Origin: Candidatus Methylomirabilota bacterium
GTDB lineage: Bacteria; Methylomirabilota; Methylomirabilia; Rokubacteriales; CSP1-6
Reading direction: 5' to 3'
Assembly (NCBI GenBank): GCA_036001065.1
Contig: DASYUQ010000012.1
Span: forward strand, 1 to 41,078
DNA: 41,078 nucleotides
A program made the position numbers and the translations under genes. Numbering within the stretch: the stretch's first letter is position 1; each line of letters opens with the position of its first letter. Under the pieces are notes generated by a model. That model searched no databases. It saw nothing but the letters and a program-made list of their open reading frames with translations, and had not been told where the DNA came from. Of the stretch, positions 8,380 to 15,732 are shown piece after piece.

Positions 8380-9378
8380 TCAGCGCACGTCCGGCCTGAA
8401 GAGCACGTACCCCACGCCGGCGCGCTCCAGCCAGACACGCACGATCTGCTGGAGAGGATAGCGCCGGGGCACCGAGGCTGCGTCGGGGGCGGCCGGGTCG
8501 TTCACGAGGACGTGGCCGTCCTCGTATCCGGTGAGGACGAGCAAGTGGCCGGACGTCTCGGCGATGGCCGCGCCACCCAGCTCGCCCGCCGCGTACCGGA
8601 CGGAGGCCACGACCGGTAGCCCCCGGTCCAGGCACCACGCCGCCGAGGCCCAGTCGGGAAAGCGCAGCAGGTATCCCAGCACGCCCCGCCGCGCGGCGGC
8701 ACTGATGGCCGCGGGCCAGACCCCGTAGAGATCGAGCGCAGGATGGAACATCTCCGCGGCGAGGTCGCGCAGGTCGTCCCGCATCCGCCAGTAACCGAGC
8801 ACCATCGCGACGCTCGTCGGGGAGCAGATCCGCGCCGCCATCGCGGCGCCCTCCGCCATCTGGCTCCGCGCGGGTACGGCGAGTCGCGCCGCGCCGGAGG
8901 CGCGACCGGGTTCGACCGGCCCCAGATCAGACGCCGACAGCGTCACCAGCCACGGCGCCGCCAGCAGCGCCGCGTCCCCGTCGGCGCGCAACCGCAGGCG
9001 CAGCCGCACCGCCTCGACCGGCCTGGCCGCCATCCAGAAATCGATCTGGGTCTCGAGCCCGGCGCTCCCCGTCGCGACGGGGACGAACTGCGCGGGCCCG
9101 ATCGACGCCGCCGCGATCCACCGGGACCATCCGCCGGCGCCGGCAGTCGACGCTTCGAAGCGGAAGCTGCAGGGGCGATCGCTCAGCGCGCTGAAGGCAG
9201 GTAGCAGATGACGCGCCCCGCCACGGGGCCGCCACGGGCCGAACTCCAGGAGGAGATCGTCCCCCTCGTGAGTCACGGCCGGCGCCGCCTCGACCCCGCG
9301 GCGGCACGCGGGCGGAATCACCGCCGTGATCGCGCGCGCATCCGGAACCGACGCCACGGCGAAGAGGTCAGTGAGCAC
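8380..9378 (-). CDS. C39-like peptidase family protein (papain-fold, Cys/His)
   Basis: 332 residues from GTG 9378. Residues 1-175 form a beta-rich N-terminal region of unknown type. The C-terminal part matches the peptidase C39-like family: a candidate catalytic Cys at 185 in ARICSPTSVAMVLGYW, His 278 in ETSGHLLVLTGYEDGHVLVNDPA, and Asn/Asp 292-293 completing the site. It has no ABC transporter domain and no clear signal peptide from this start, so localisation is open. TATACT only five bases before the GTG suggests a leaderless mRNA or a start at the next GTG (9357). It is convergent with the membrane-protein gene across the 88-bp element. Confidence 0.82.
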   Translation of the reverse strand: MLTDLFAVASVPDARAITAVIPPACRRGVEAAPAVTHEGDDLLLEFGPWRPRGGARHLLPAFSALSDRPCSFRFEASTAGAGGWSRWIAAASIGPAQFVPVATGSAGLETQIDFWMAARPVEAVRLRLRLRADGDAALLAAPWLVTLSASDLGPVEPGRASGAARLAVPARSQMAEGAAMAARICSPTSVAMVLGYWRMRDDLRDLAAEMFHPALDLYGVWPAAISAAARRGVLGYLLRFPDWASAAWCLDRGLPVVASVRYAAGELGGAAIAETSGHLLVLTGYEDGHVLVNDPAAPDAASVPRRYPLQQIVRVWLERAGVGYVLFRPDVR

Positions 9379-9383
9379 GGGCG

Positions 9384-9389
9384 AGTATA
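9384..9389 (-). promoter_or_regulatory. Candidate -10 box (TATACT) for the C39-like gene
   Basis: TATACT on the minus strand lies five bases from GTG 9378. No convincing -35 element is visible. If this is the -10 box, transcription begins at or just inside the annotated start, so the GTG at 9357 becomes a possible true start. Confidence 0.4.
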
Positions 9390-9468
9390 CCGCGCGCTCG
9401 CGGCACGCGCCTTGCACATGCCTTCCGGCCATTCCGGCCTGTGCCGTCGTCGGGAAGAGGAGTGGCCC

Positions 9469-9657
9469 ATGACGTTCGGAAAGTGCCTCTGGGATGGATG
9501 CACCCGCCACGCGGTCAAAGCCGCGACGGGGGCGTGCCGCGCACACCACGCCCTCCTGCGCGAGTCGCGCTGTGAGAAGTGCCAGGGGCCTCTGGCGAGC
9601 CGCCAGGAGCTCGAAAGCCGTCTGTGTCGCCGCTGTACCGTCATCCGTGCCGCGTGA
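9469..9657 (+). CDS. Small Cys-rich (zinc-ribbon-like) protein
   Basis: 62 residues. The purine-rich stretch GGAAGAGGAG (9453-9462) ends six bases before ATG 9469 and is a good ribosome-binding site. The protein has Cys and His pairs spaced as in treble-clef or ribbon zinc sites: CLWDGC (residues 6-11), CRAHH (24-28), CEKC (36-39) and CRRC (54-57). The rest is basic. Nucleic-acid or protein binding through zinc is plausible but unproven. It is transcribed away from the C39-like gene, with about 90 bp between them. I do not recognise the family. Confidence 0.65.
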   Translation: MTFGKCLWDGCTRHAVKAATGACRAHHALLRESRCEKCQGPLASRQELESRLCRRCTVIRAA

Positions 9658-10139
9658 GCTTCATCCCCCGTGGCATCGGCGTTGCGCGCGTGTCACCGTG
9701 ATGCCTCCCGAGCCCGACCCGCCGCGAGATAGCCCCCGACGCCTTTGTGCCCGTCCAGCGCGGAATGGTGGTGGCTATCGTGATCGAAACCCCGGACTGG
9801 TACTCGGGGCTCGTGCAGGCGGCGCTGGCGCGCGTCAGGATCGAAGGGCTGAACGGATCTCGGGCGGGCGGGGGGCGTGGGCGAGGGTCCCCCGCCCACG
9901 GTCTCCCCCTGGATCTTGCGCAGCCTCACGCTGCGCGCCCCGGCAAAAGTCGGGGCTAACTCAAGGTCTCGTCTCGCGCCGCTCGGGTCGCTAACGGACT
10001 CCGAACGGCGCGGCCTCTCGGCCCGGTGGCGTATTTTCCATAACCCCGACCTCCGGGATAGGAGTGACGGCCACTACGGTGCGCGGCACGCCTGATCCGC
10101 ATCACCGTACTCGACTTCTAACGCCGGCCCCCCGCCCCG
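9658..10139. other. 482-bp region without a convincing gene
   Basis: Short open frames on both strands are low-complexity and lack ribosome-binding sites. The region carries consecutive short hairpins: GCGCAGC-CTCAC-GCTGCGC (9918-9936), then GCCCCG (9937-9942) pairing with CGGGGC (9951-9956) around an 8-base loop. A G/C-rich imperfect inverted repeat lies just upstream, near 9868-9900. No T-run follows, so ordinary intrinsic termination is not evident. It may be the remains of a repeat or of a lost gene. Confidence 0.4.
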
Positions 10140-11456
10140 TCAAGGGGTCGCGGGCGCCACGCCCTGAGGGCTTGTGCCCGCCGCCACAACCGCCAGCGCC
10201 TCATCGAAGACGGCCAGCGTCTGCTCCACATCGGCGTCGCTCAGCGCCAGCGAGACGTAAATCTTGTTCACCGCCTTCACCACGCCGCGGCGGAGACACT
10301 CCTCGTTGAAGCGGCGGATCCGCCCCCGGTCGGCGGTGAGCGTCGCGCGGTAATCGACGATCTTCCGCTCCGTGAAGAGGACGTCGAAGACCGGCGGCTC
10401 CCCGCTGACCTGCGCGGCCAGCTCGTGACGGCGCGCCGCCTGCTGCAGCCCGTCCCGCAGCCGCGTTCCCATCTGGTGCAACCGGTGGTACGTGCCTGGC
10501 TTCCTCAGTTCACCGAGCGTCGCCAGGCCCGCCACGGCGGCGATGGGGTTGCCGTTCAGCGTGCCGGCCTGCCAGACGTGGTCCGGCGTGCCCTCCAGCG
10601 CGGGATCGAAGTGGCGCATGATCTCGACGGGCCCACAGACGGCGCCCAGCGGGAAGCCACCCGCCAGGACCTTGCCGAGGGTGGCCAGGTCCGGGACCAC
10701 GCCGTAGTACTCCTGGGCGCCGCCGTAGGCGAGACGAAAGCCGGTGACGATCTCGTCGAAGACCAGGGGGACGCCGTAGCGGCGCGTGACCGCCCGCAGC
10801 CCCTGGAGGAATCCGGGAGCGGGCACGATGACGCGCTGGTACGGCTCGACGATGACGGCGGCCAGCTCGTTGTGATAGGTGGCGATCAGCGCCTCGGCCG
10901 TCGCCAGGTCGTTGTAGGGAGCGACCAGGACCGTGTCCTGGAGCCCGTGGGGGATCCCGGCAGAGTCGAGCGTGGGCGCGGGAAAGGCCTTGGGCGATCG
11001 GGTGCTCACGCTCATGGCGCCGTAGTCGTGGGTCCCGTGCCAGCCGCCCTCGAACTTCATGATCTTGTCGCGCCGGCGGTAGGCGCGCGCGAGCCGCAGC
11101 GCGAAGAAGGTCGCCTCGCTTCCGCTCGACGTGAACCGCACCTGCTCGCAGCACGGCACCGCGCGGGCCAGCTCCTCCGCCAGCTCGATGATCGGCTCGT
11201 TGAGGAGCATGTACGTGCTGCCCCGGCCGAGCTGCCGCTGCACAGCGTCGACCACCGCCGGGTGAGCGTGTCCGAGCAGCATCGGACCGGAGCCCAGCAG
11301 GTAGTCGGTGTATCGCCGGCCTTCCGTGTCCCAGAGGTAGGCGCCGCGCCCCTCCCGCACGACGAACTCGAGTCCCGGCCCGCTCCGATGGCTGCCGAGC
11401 ACGCCGCCCGGGAAGACGCGCGCCGCGCGCCGGACGATGTCGGAGAGCTCGCTCAT
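10140..11456 (-). CDS. Class III aminotransferase, glutamate-1-semialdehyde aminomutase-like
   Basis: 438 residues, a PLP enzyme. The start MSELSDIVRRAARVFPGGVLG resembles glutamate-1-semialdehyde 2,1-aminomutase (HemL-like) sequences. SSGSEATFFALRLARAYRRRDKI near residue 110 binds the cofactor phosphate, LVFDEIVTGFRLAYGG near residue 230 provides the PLP-ring Asp, and LGKVLAGGFPLGA carries the Schiff-base lysine K262. The family includes transaminases with other substrates, and no heme genes are nearby. As the last member of a catabolic-looking operon with a CitE-like lyase and an alcohol dehydrogenase, a role in substrate breakdown is at least as likely as tetrapyrrole synthesis. TATGAT at 11490-11495 (minus) could be an internal promoter. 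Confidence 0.88.
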   Translation of the reverse strand: MSELSDIVRRAARVFPGGVLGSHRSGPGLEFVVREGRGAYLWDTEGRRYTDYLLGSGPMLLGHAHPAVVDAVQRQLGRGSTYMLLNEPIIELAEELARAVPCCEQVRFTSSGSEATFFALRLARAYRRRDKIMKFEGGWHGTHDYGAMSVSTRSPKAFPAPTLDSAGIPHGLQDTVLVAPYNDLATAEALIATYHNELAAVIVEPYQRVIVPAPGFLQGLRAVTRRYGVPLVFDEIVTGFRLAYGGAQEYYGVVPDLATLGKVLAGGFPLGAVCGPVEIMRHFDPALEGTPDHVWQAGTLNGNPIAAVAGLATLGELRKPGTYHRLHQMGTRLRDGLQQAARRHELAAQVSGEPPVFDVLFTERKIVDYRATLTADRGRIRRFNEECLRRGVVKAVNKIYVSLALSDADVEQTLAVFDEALAVVAAGTSPQGVAPATP

Positions 11457-11501
11457 CGGATGCCTCGCTTCGCTGGGATGGGTCCCGCCATCATACGCGA
11501 T

Positions 11502-12506
11502 TTACTCCGGGCCGGTCACGAGCACGCCCGAGCCCGTGAGCCCGCCGTGCTTGAGCAGCTCCAGCGCCCGGTTGGCCTCCTCCAGCGGAAACGCCGTGAC
11601 GGCCGGGCGCACCGGGATCGCGGCCGCCTCGGCCAGCAGCCGGCGGCCGTCGTCCCGCGTGTTGTTGGCCACGCTCGTGATACGACGCTCGCCGTAGAGG
11701 TCCGCGTAGTTGAGGGACGGGATCCGGGACATGTAGATCCCGGCCAGCGCCAGCGTCCCCCCGGGCGCCAGGTGGCGCAGCGCCAGGGGAACGAGCTCCC
11801 CCGCCGGGGCGAAGATGATGGTGCCCTCGGCCGGCGTCGGCGGCCGGTCGGTCACGTCGCCGGTCCAGGCCGCGCCCAGGTCACGGGCCAGCGCGCGGGC
11901 GGCGGCGCTGCGCGTGACGACGTAGACGCGAATGTCGCGCGCCGCGGCCACCTGCAGCGTGATGTGGGCGGAGGACCCGAAGCCATACAACGCCAGCCGC
12001 CCGCCCCGCCCCACGCCGGTCAGAGTCAGCGCTCGATAGCCGATGATGCCCGCGCAGAGCAGCGGCGCCGCCTCGGTGTCGCTGAACACGTCGGGCAGCA
12101 GATAGGCGAAGCCCGCCGGTACCACCGCGTACTCGGCGAAGCCGCCGTCGGCGTGGTAGCCGGTGAACTCGGCGCGCTCGCAGAGATTCTCGCGCCCACT
12201 CTCGCAGTGACGACACGCGCCGCACGTCCGCCGCAGCCAGGCGATCCCCACCCGATCACCCGGGCGCAGGTGCGTCACGCCCGGCCCCACGCCCTCCACG
12301 CGTCCGACGGCCTGATGGCCCGGCACGATGGGCGTCCGCGCGAGGGGCAGCTCGCCTTCCACGATGTGCAGATCGGTGCGGCAGAGCCCGCAGACGGCGA
12401 CGCGCACCAGGATCTCGCCGGCGGCAGGCTCGGGCTTCGGGAGCGTCTCCAGGCGGAGGGCCCGCTCGCCGATGGGGGCCTGCGACTTGAGCACCATCGC
12501 CCGCAT
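11502..12506 (-). CDS. Zinc-dependent alcohol dehydrogenase (MDR family)
   Basis: 334 residues from ATG 12506; 14 bp separate it from the upstream lyase gene. The GroES-like domain has the catalytic-zinc Cys in [16 protein letters not shown] and the partner His in [14 protein letters not shown]. The structural-zinc lobe [15 protein letters not shown] supplies four Cys. The Rossmann domain is recognisable ([19 protein letters not shown]), but its glycine loop ends GFGSSA rather than the common GLGGVG. It oxidises alcohols or reduces aldehydes with NAD(P). Proteins of this type often act on simple primary alcohols; the substrate here is not determined. Confidence 0.92.
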   Translation of the reverse strand: MRAMVLKSQAPIGERALRLETLPKPEPAAGEILVRVAVCGLCRTDLHIVEGELPLARTPIVPGHQAVGRVEGVGPGVTHLRPGDRVGIAWLRRTCGACRHCESGRENLCERAEFTGYHADGGFAEYAVVPAGFAYLLPDVFSDTEAAPLLCAGIIGYRALTLTGVGRGGRLALYGFGSSAHITLQVAAARDIRVYVVTRSAAARALARDLGAAWTGDVTDRPPTPAEGTIIFAPAGELVPLALRHLAPGGTLALAGIYMSRIPSLNYADLYGERRITSVANNTRDDGRRLLAEAAAIPVRPAVTAFPLEEANRALELLKHGGLTGSGVLVTGPE

Positions 12507-12520
12507 GAACGAGACGACCT

Positions 12521-13420
12521 TCAGGGCGGCGGCGCCGGCTCGCCGGCGCGCGCCAGGATCTTCAGCGCCCGGGCCAGGTGCGGCGCGTCGACCATCTGCC
12601 CCTTGAAGACAAACGCGTAGACGCCGCGCCGCCGGGCCTCCTCGAACGCGGCGACGAGCGCGCGCGCCTCCTCCACGGCCTCCGGCGGCGACGTGAAGGC
12701 CTCGTTGATCACCGGAATCTGGCCGGGGTGGATCGAGATCTTGCCCGTGAACCCCATGTGGACGGCGTCCTCGCACTCCCGTCGCAGCCCCTCCAGGTCG
12801 GCGATGTCGATGTAGACGGTGTCGAGGGCCTCGACGCCGGCCGCGGCGGCGGCCACGGCGCACATGACGCGCGCGTAGCGCGGAATGTCCAGATACTTCC
12901 CGGCGCCGTCGCGGACGCGCCCCAGCCCCATCGCCGCGCTCAGATCCTCGATGCCCCACGAGATGGCGACGATCCGCGGGCTCGCCGCCGCCACCTCCTC
13001 GATGTGCAGCAGCCCCGCGGGCGTCTCGGTGGCGATCGGCAGCAGTCGCGTGGCCCCGGGGGCGATGCCGTGGCGATGCTCGAGCCGGTCGAGCGCCTGG
13101 GCCACCGCCCGCACGTCGGCGGCCCCGCGGGGCTTGGGGACGACGTAGCCGTCGGGCCGGCCCCCGATCGTCTCCTCCAGGTCGGCGCGCCCCCAGCCGC
13201 TCGCGATCGGGTTCATCCGCACCCAGCGCGCGCGGCCTCCGAAGTCGAGCTTCTCGAGCCACTGGCGCACGATCGGCCGCGTCGCCGGCTTGCGGTCTGG
13301 CGGCACCGCGTCCTCCAGGTCGAGGATGAGGCCATCGGCCGGCAGCGTGAGCGCCTTGGCGATCATCCGCTCGTTGCCGCCGGGCACGAAGTGGAGCGAA
13401 CGGCGCGGGCGGGAGGCCAT
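12521..13420 (-). CDS. CitE-like HpcH/HpaI-family acyl-CoA lyase
   Basis: 299 residues. The ATG at 13420 overlaps the TGA of the MaoC gene by one base (TGATG). The TIM-barrel landmarks are [19 protein letters not shown] at the start, [10 protein letters not shown] near residue 40, the metal ligands in [11 protein letters not shown] (Glu) and [14 protein letters not shown] (Asp), and [17 protein letters not shown] near residue 248. Such CitE-like proteins cleave or make malyl-, citramalyl- or related beta-hydroxyacyl-CoA esters. A CitE-like protein beside a MaoC hydratase recalls the Rv2498c/Rv2499c pair of Mycobacterium, suggesting a citramalyl-CoA or methylmalyl-CoA branch of C5 acid breakdown (inference). 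Confidence 0.9.
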   Translation of the reverse strand: MASRPRRSLHFVPGGNERMIAKALTLPADGLILDLEDAVPPDRKPATRPIVRQWLEKLDFGGRARWVRMNPIASGWGRADLEETIGGRPDGYVVPKPRGAADVRAVAQALDRLEHRHGIAPGATRLLPIATETPAGLLHIEEVAAASPRIVAISWGIEDLSAAMGLGRVRDGAGKYLDIPRYARVMCAVAAAAAGVEALDTVYIDIADLEGLRRECEDAVHMGFTGKISIHPGQIPVINEAFTSPPEAVEEARALVAAFEEARRRGVYAFVFKGQMVDAPHLARALKILARAGEPAPPP

Positions 13421-13872
13421 CACCCGGGCCGCCGGCGCATCATCGCCTGGCGCCGGGCCCGCATGACGAGCTCGCCGTCCTGGTTGCGCGCGCGGTGCTC
13501 GAAGGTGACGATGCCCCACTGCGGGCGCGACTTCGACTCGCGCTTGTCCACCACCTCCGTCTCCGCGTAGATCGTGTCCCCGTGGAAGACGGGCTTCGGG
13601 AACTCGACCTTCTCGAAGCCGAGATTGCCCACGGTGGTGCCGAGCGTCGTCTCGCCGACCGACAGGCCGACGGCGACGCCGAGTGTGAGCAGGCTGTTGA
13701 CCAGAGGCCGGCCGAACTCCGCCTTGGCGGCGGCGTGGAAGTCGACGTGCAGCGGCTGCGGGTTCATCGTGAGGCAGGAAAAGAACACGTTGTCCGCTTC
13801 GGTGATGGTCCGCCCGGGCTGGTGCCGGAAGGTCTGGCCGACCGCCAGCTCCTCGAAGTACTTGCCCCCCAT
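13420..13872 (-). CDS. MaoC-family (R)-hydratase
   Basis: 150 residues, a single hot-dog domain. The start [17 protein letters not shown] and the segment [23 protein letters not shown] near residues 25-47 are typical of the subfamily that includes mesaconyl-CoA hydratase-like and Rv2499c-like proteins, in which the usual GDxNPxH reads TMNPQPLH. It likely hydrates a 2-enoyl-CoA to feed the CitE-like lyase. Both borders overlap neighbours as TGATG (13420-13422 and 13870-13874), so cupin, hydratase and lyase are tightly coupled. Confidence 0.9.
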   Translation of the reverse strand: MGGKYFEELAVGQTFRHQPGRTITEADNVFFSCLTMNPQPLHVDFHAAAKAEFGRPLVNSLLTLGVAVGLSVGETTLGTTVGNLGFEKVEFPKPVFHGDTIYAETEVVDKRESKSRPQWGIVTFEHRARNQDGELVMRARRQAMMRRRPG

Positions 13873-14288
13873 CAGTCGTCCCTTTTCGGCGCCTCGGCCC
13901 GGGCGGCGTGCTTCCAGTGATCCTCCCGGCGGAACTTCTCGTGCTCGCCGGGCGGCGCGAACGTCCACGTGAGATGCACGTGCCCGCCCGATGTGTTCAC
14001 GAACCCGTGGGGCGTGCCCTTGGGCACGAAGATCGCCGTTTCCGGCCCCACCTCGACCTCCCGCTCGCCCACCCGTGCGCGCCCGCGCCCCCGGTAGACG
14101 AAGAGGATCTCCTCCGCCTCGGCATGCACATGGACGGGGATCTGGCTACCCGGATCCACGGCCTCCAGCCCCATCGCCAGGTGCGCGGAGCCGGCCGTGG
14201 CCGGCTCCACCATGATGTGGACACTGCGCGGGTGCCCGTCCTTTGCTTCACGGCGCTCGGAATCCTTCTTGGTGAAGATTCGGCGCAT
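13872..14288 (-). CDS. Cupin-domain protein
   Basis: 138 residues. Cupin motif 1 is [20 protein letters not shown] (His, His, Glu metal ligands), and motif 2 is [15 protein letters not shown] with the last His. A single small cupin may act as an isomerase, dioxygenase or binding module. GGAGG lies five bases before the ATG. It is the first gene of the - strand operon, divergent from L-2-hydroxyglutarate oxidase with 93 bp between the starts. The role cannot be fixed from sequence. Confidence 0.88.
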   Translation of the reverse strand: MRRIFTKKDSERREAKDGHPRSVHIMVEPATAGSAHLAMGLEAVDPGSQIPVHVHAEAEEILFVYRGRGRARVGEREVEVGPETAIFVPKGTPHGFVNTSGGHVHLTWTFAPPGEHEKFRREDHWKHAARAEAPKRDD

Positions 14289-14345
14289 GCCGCCCTCCTC
14301 GCGGGCTGGACCCGCCCCGGCATGGTACCTCAACACCCTCGGCGC

Positions 14346-14374
14346 TTGACAGGCACGCGAGCGCGCCCTATCAA
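14346..14374 (+). promoter_or_regulatory. Sigma-70-type promoter of the L-2-hydroxyglutarate oxidase gene
   Basis: A perfect TTGACA (-35, 14346-14351) is followed by 17 bases and TATCAA (-10, 14369-14374). The GTG start is only seven bases further on, so the transcript should begin at or next to the start codon (leaderless). It is the best promoter match in the window. Confidence 0.65.
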
Positions 14375-14381
14375 TGGCGTC

Positions 14382-15593
14382 GTGTCGGACCGGTACGACG
14401 TGGCGATCATCGGCGGCGGCATCGTTGCGCTCGCCACCGCCCGCGCGCTCGGCGAGCGCGCCCCCCGCGCTCGGCTGGTGATCCTCGAGAAGGAGCGGGC
14501 GCTGGCCGGGCACCAGACCGGCCACAACAGCGGCGTCATCCACTCCGGCATCTACTACAAGCCCGGCTCCAACAAGGCGCGGCTCTGCGTCGAGGGCGCG
14601 CGGCTGATGGTGGAGTTCTGCGCCTCCCACGGCATCCGCGTCGACCGCTGCGGCAAGGTCATCGTGGCCACGCACCAGGAGGAGCTGCCGCGCCTGGAGA
14701 CCCTCTACGCGCGCGGCCTGGCCAACGGCGTCAAGGACCTCGCCCTGATCGACCGGCCGCGCCTGCGCGAGCTGGAGCCGCAGGCGGCGGCCGTTCGCGC
14801 CATCCATTCGCCCACCACCGCCATCGTCGACTTCAAAGAGGTCGCCGCGGCGCTGGCGCGGGACCTGACCGCCGCCGGCGTGGCGATCGAGACGAATGCG
14901 AAGGTGACGGGAATCGGGCGCAGCGGCGATGGCCTCGAGCTGGGTACGCCGCGGCTGACCGTGAGGGCGGGGCGGATCGTCAACTGCGCCGGGCTCTATT
15001 CCGACGTCGTGGCCCGCCTGGCCGGCGCCCCCACCGACGTCAGGATCATCCCCTTCCGCGGCGAGTACTACTTCCTGAGGCCGGAGCGCCGCCACCTCGT
15101 GCGCGGCCTCATCTATCCGGTGCCCGATCCGGAGTTCCCATTCCTCGGCGTGCACTTCACCAAGACCATCCACGGCGACATCGAGGCCGGGCCCAACGCG
15201 GTGCTGGCCTTCGCCCGCGAAGGGTACACGTTCGGCCGGATCCAGCCCGGGGAGTTCCTGGGAACGCTCACCTACCGCGGCTTCTGGGCGATGGCGCGCC
15301 GCTACTGGCGCACCGGGCTCTACGAGATGTACCGCTCGCTCAGCAAGGGGGCCTTCGTCCGCGCGCTCCAGCGCCTGGTGCCCGAGCTCCGCGCCGAGGA
15401 CGTGCAGCGGGCAGGGGCGGGCGTGCGCGCACAGGCGGTGAGCCCCGACGGCTCGCTGGTCGACGACTTCCGGATCGTGCAGGCGGCCGACGCCATCCAC
15501 GTCCTCAACGCGCCCTCGCCCGCGGCCACGGCGTCACTGGCGATCGGCCGCCACGTCGCGAGCCTCGCCGTGGAGGCCTTCGGCCTGAAGTAA
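14382..15593 (+). CDS. lhgO: L-2-hydroxyglutarate oxidase (FAD-dependent, LhgO-like)
   Basis: 403 residues from GTG 14382, chosen because the FAD-binding strand YDVAIIGGGIVALATARAL begins at residue 4 and because the promoter lies directly upstream. HQTGHNSGVIHSGIYYKPGSNKARLC near residues 45-70 is diagnostic of the L-2-hydroxyglutarate dehydrogenase/oxidase family. Further landmarks are IVNCAGLYSDVVARLAG near residue 200 and IIPFRGEYYFL near residue 222. It oxidises L-2-hydroxyglutarate, a side product of reductases, to 2-oxoglutarate, passing electrons to oxygen or the quinone pool. It appears to be transcribed alone. Confidence 0.93.
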   Translation: MSDRYDVAIIGGGIVALATARALGERAPRARLVILEKERALAGHQTGHNSGVIHSGIYYKPGSNKARLCVEGARLMVEFCASHGIRVDRCGKVIVATHQEELPRLETLYARGLANGVKDLALIDRPRLRELEPQAAAVRAIHSPTTAIVDFKEVAAALARDLTAAGVAIETNAKVTGIGRSGDGLELGTPRLTVRAGRIVNCAGLYSDVVARLAGAPTDVRIIPFRGEYYFLRPERRHLVRGLIYPVPDPEFPFLGVHFTKTIHGDIEAGPNAVLAFAREGYTFGRIQPGEFLGTLTYRGFWAMARRYWRTGLYEMYRSLSKGAFVRALQRLVPELRAEDVQRAGAGVRAQAVSPDGSLVDDFRIVQAADAIHVLNAPSPAATASLAIGRHVASLAVEAFGLK

Positions 15594-15597
15594 CCGC

Positions 15598-15626
15598 CGG
15601 GCCGGGCCGAGGCGCCCCCCGGCCCG
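15598..15626 (+). terminator. GC-rich stem-loop after lhgO
   Basis: CGGGCCGGG (15598-15606) pairs perfectly with CCCGGCCCG (15618-15626) around an 11-base loop, four bases after the TAA. No U-run follows, so it may act as a mRNA-stabilising hairpin or a Rho-assisted terminator. A further inverted repeat GGTAGT/ACTACC (15635-15640 and 15661-15666) encloses the palindrome GGCCTAGGCC (15641-15650). Confidence 0.45.
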
Positions 15627-15694
15627 AAACATTGGGTAGTGGCCTAGGCCGTCGAGCGGAACTACCGGTGGCGTCAGAGCTAAAAACGCCTCTA

Positions 15695-15723
15695 TTGACA
15701 CGTACTTGGAGGTCGGGTAGCCT
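15695..15723 (+). promoter_or_regulatory. Promoter of the DGQHR-domain gene
   Basis: TTGACA (15695-15700), 17 bases, then TAGCCT (15718-15723). ATG 15733 lies nine bases after the -10 box and no Shine-Dalgarno sequence fits between, so the mRNA is probably leaderless. Confidence 0.55.
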
Positions 15724-15732
15724 TGGGCACCT

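Noticed and set aside
9693-9929. 78-codon minus-strand frame (MRLRKIQGETVGGG...)
   Set aside because: It is low-complexity, rich in Pro/Arg/His, has no ribosome-binding site and overlaps hairpins. It may be part of a repeat but cannot be supported as a gene.
9747-9959. 70-codon plus-strand frame in the same gap
   Set aside because: The first 30 residues look protein-like (MVVAIVIETPDWYSGLVQAA), but the rest is G/R/P-rich and there is no ribosome-binding site. The evidence is too weak to list as a gene.
15635-15666. Inverted repeat TAGT...ACTA resembling the ends of the 88-bp element
   Set aside because: Only the outer four bases agree with the element ends and the interior differs. It is more likely an independent hairpin around GGCCTAGGCC.
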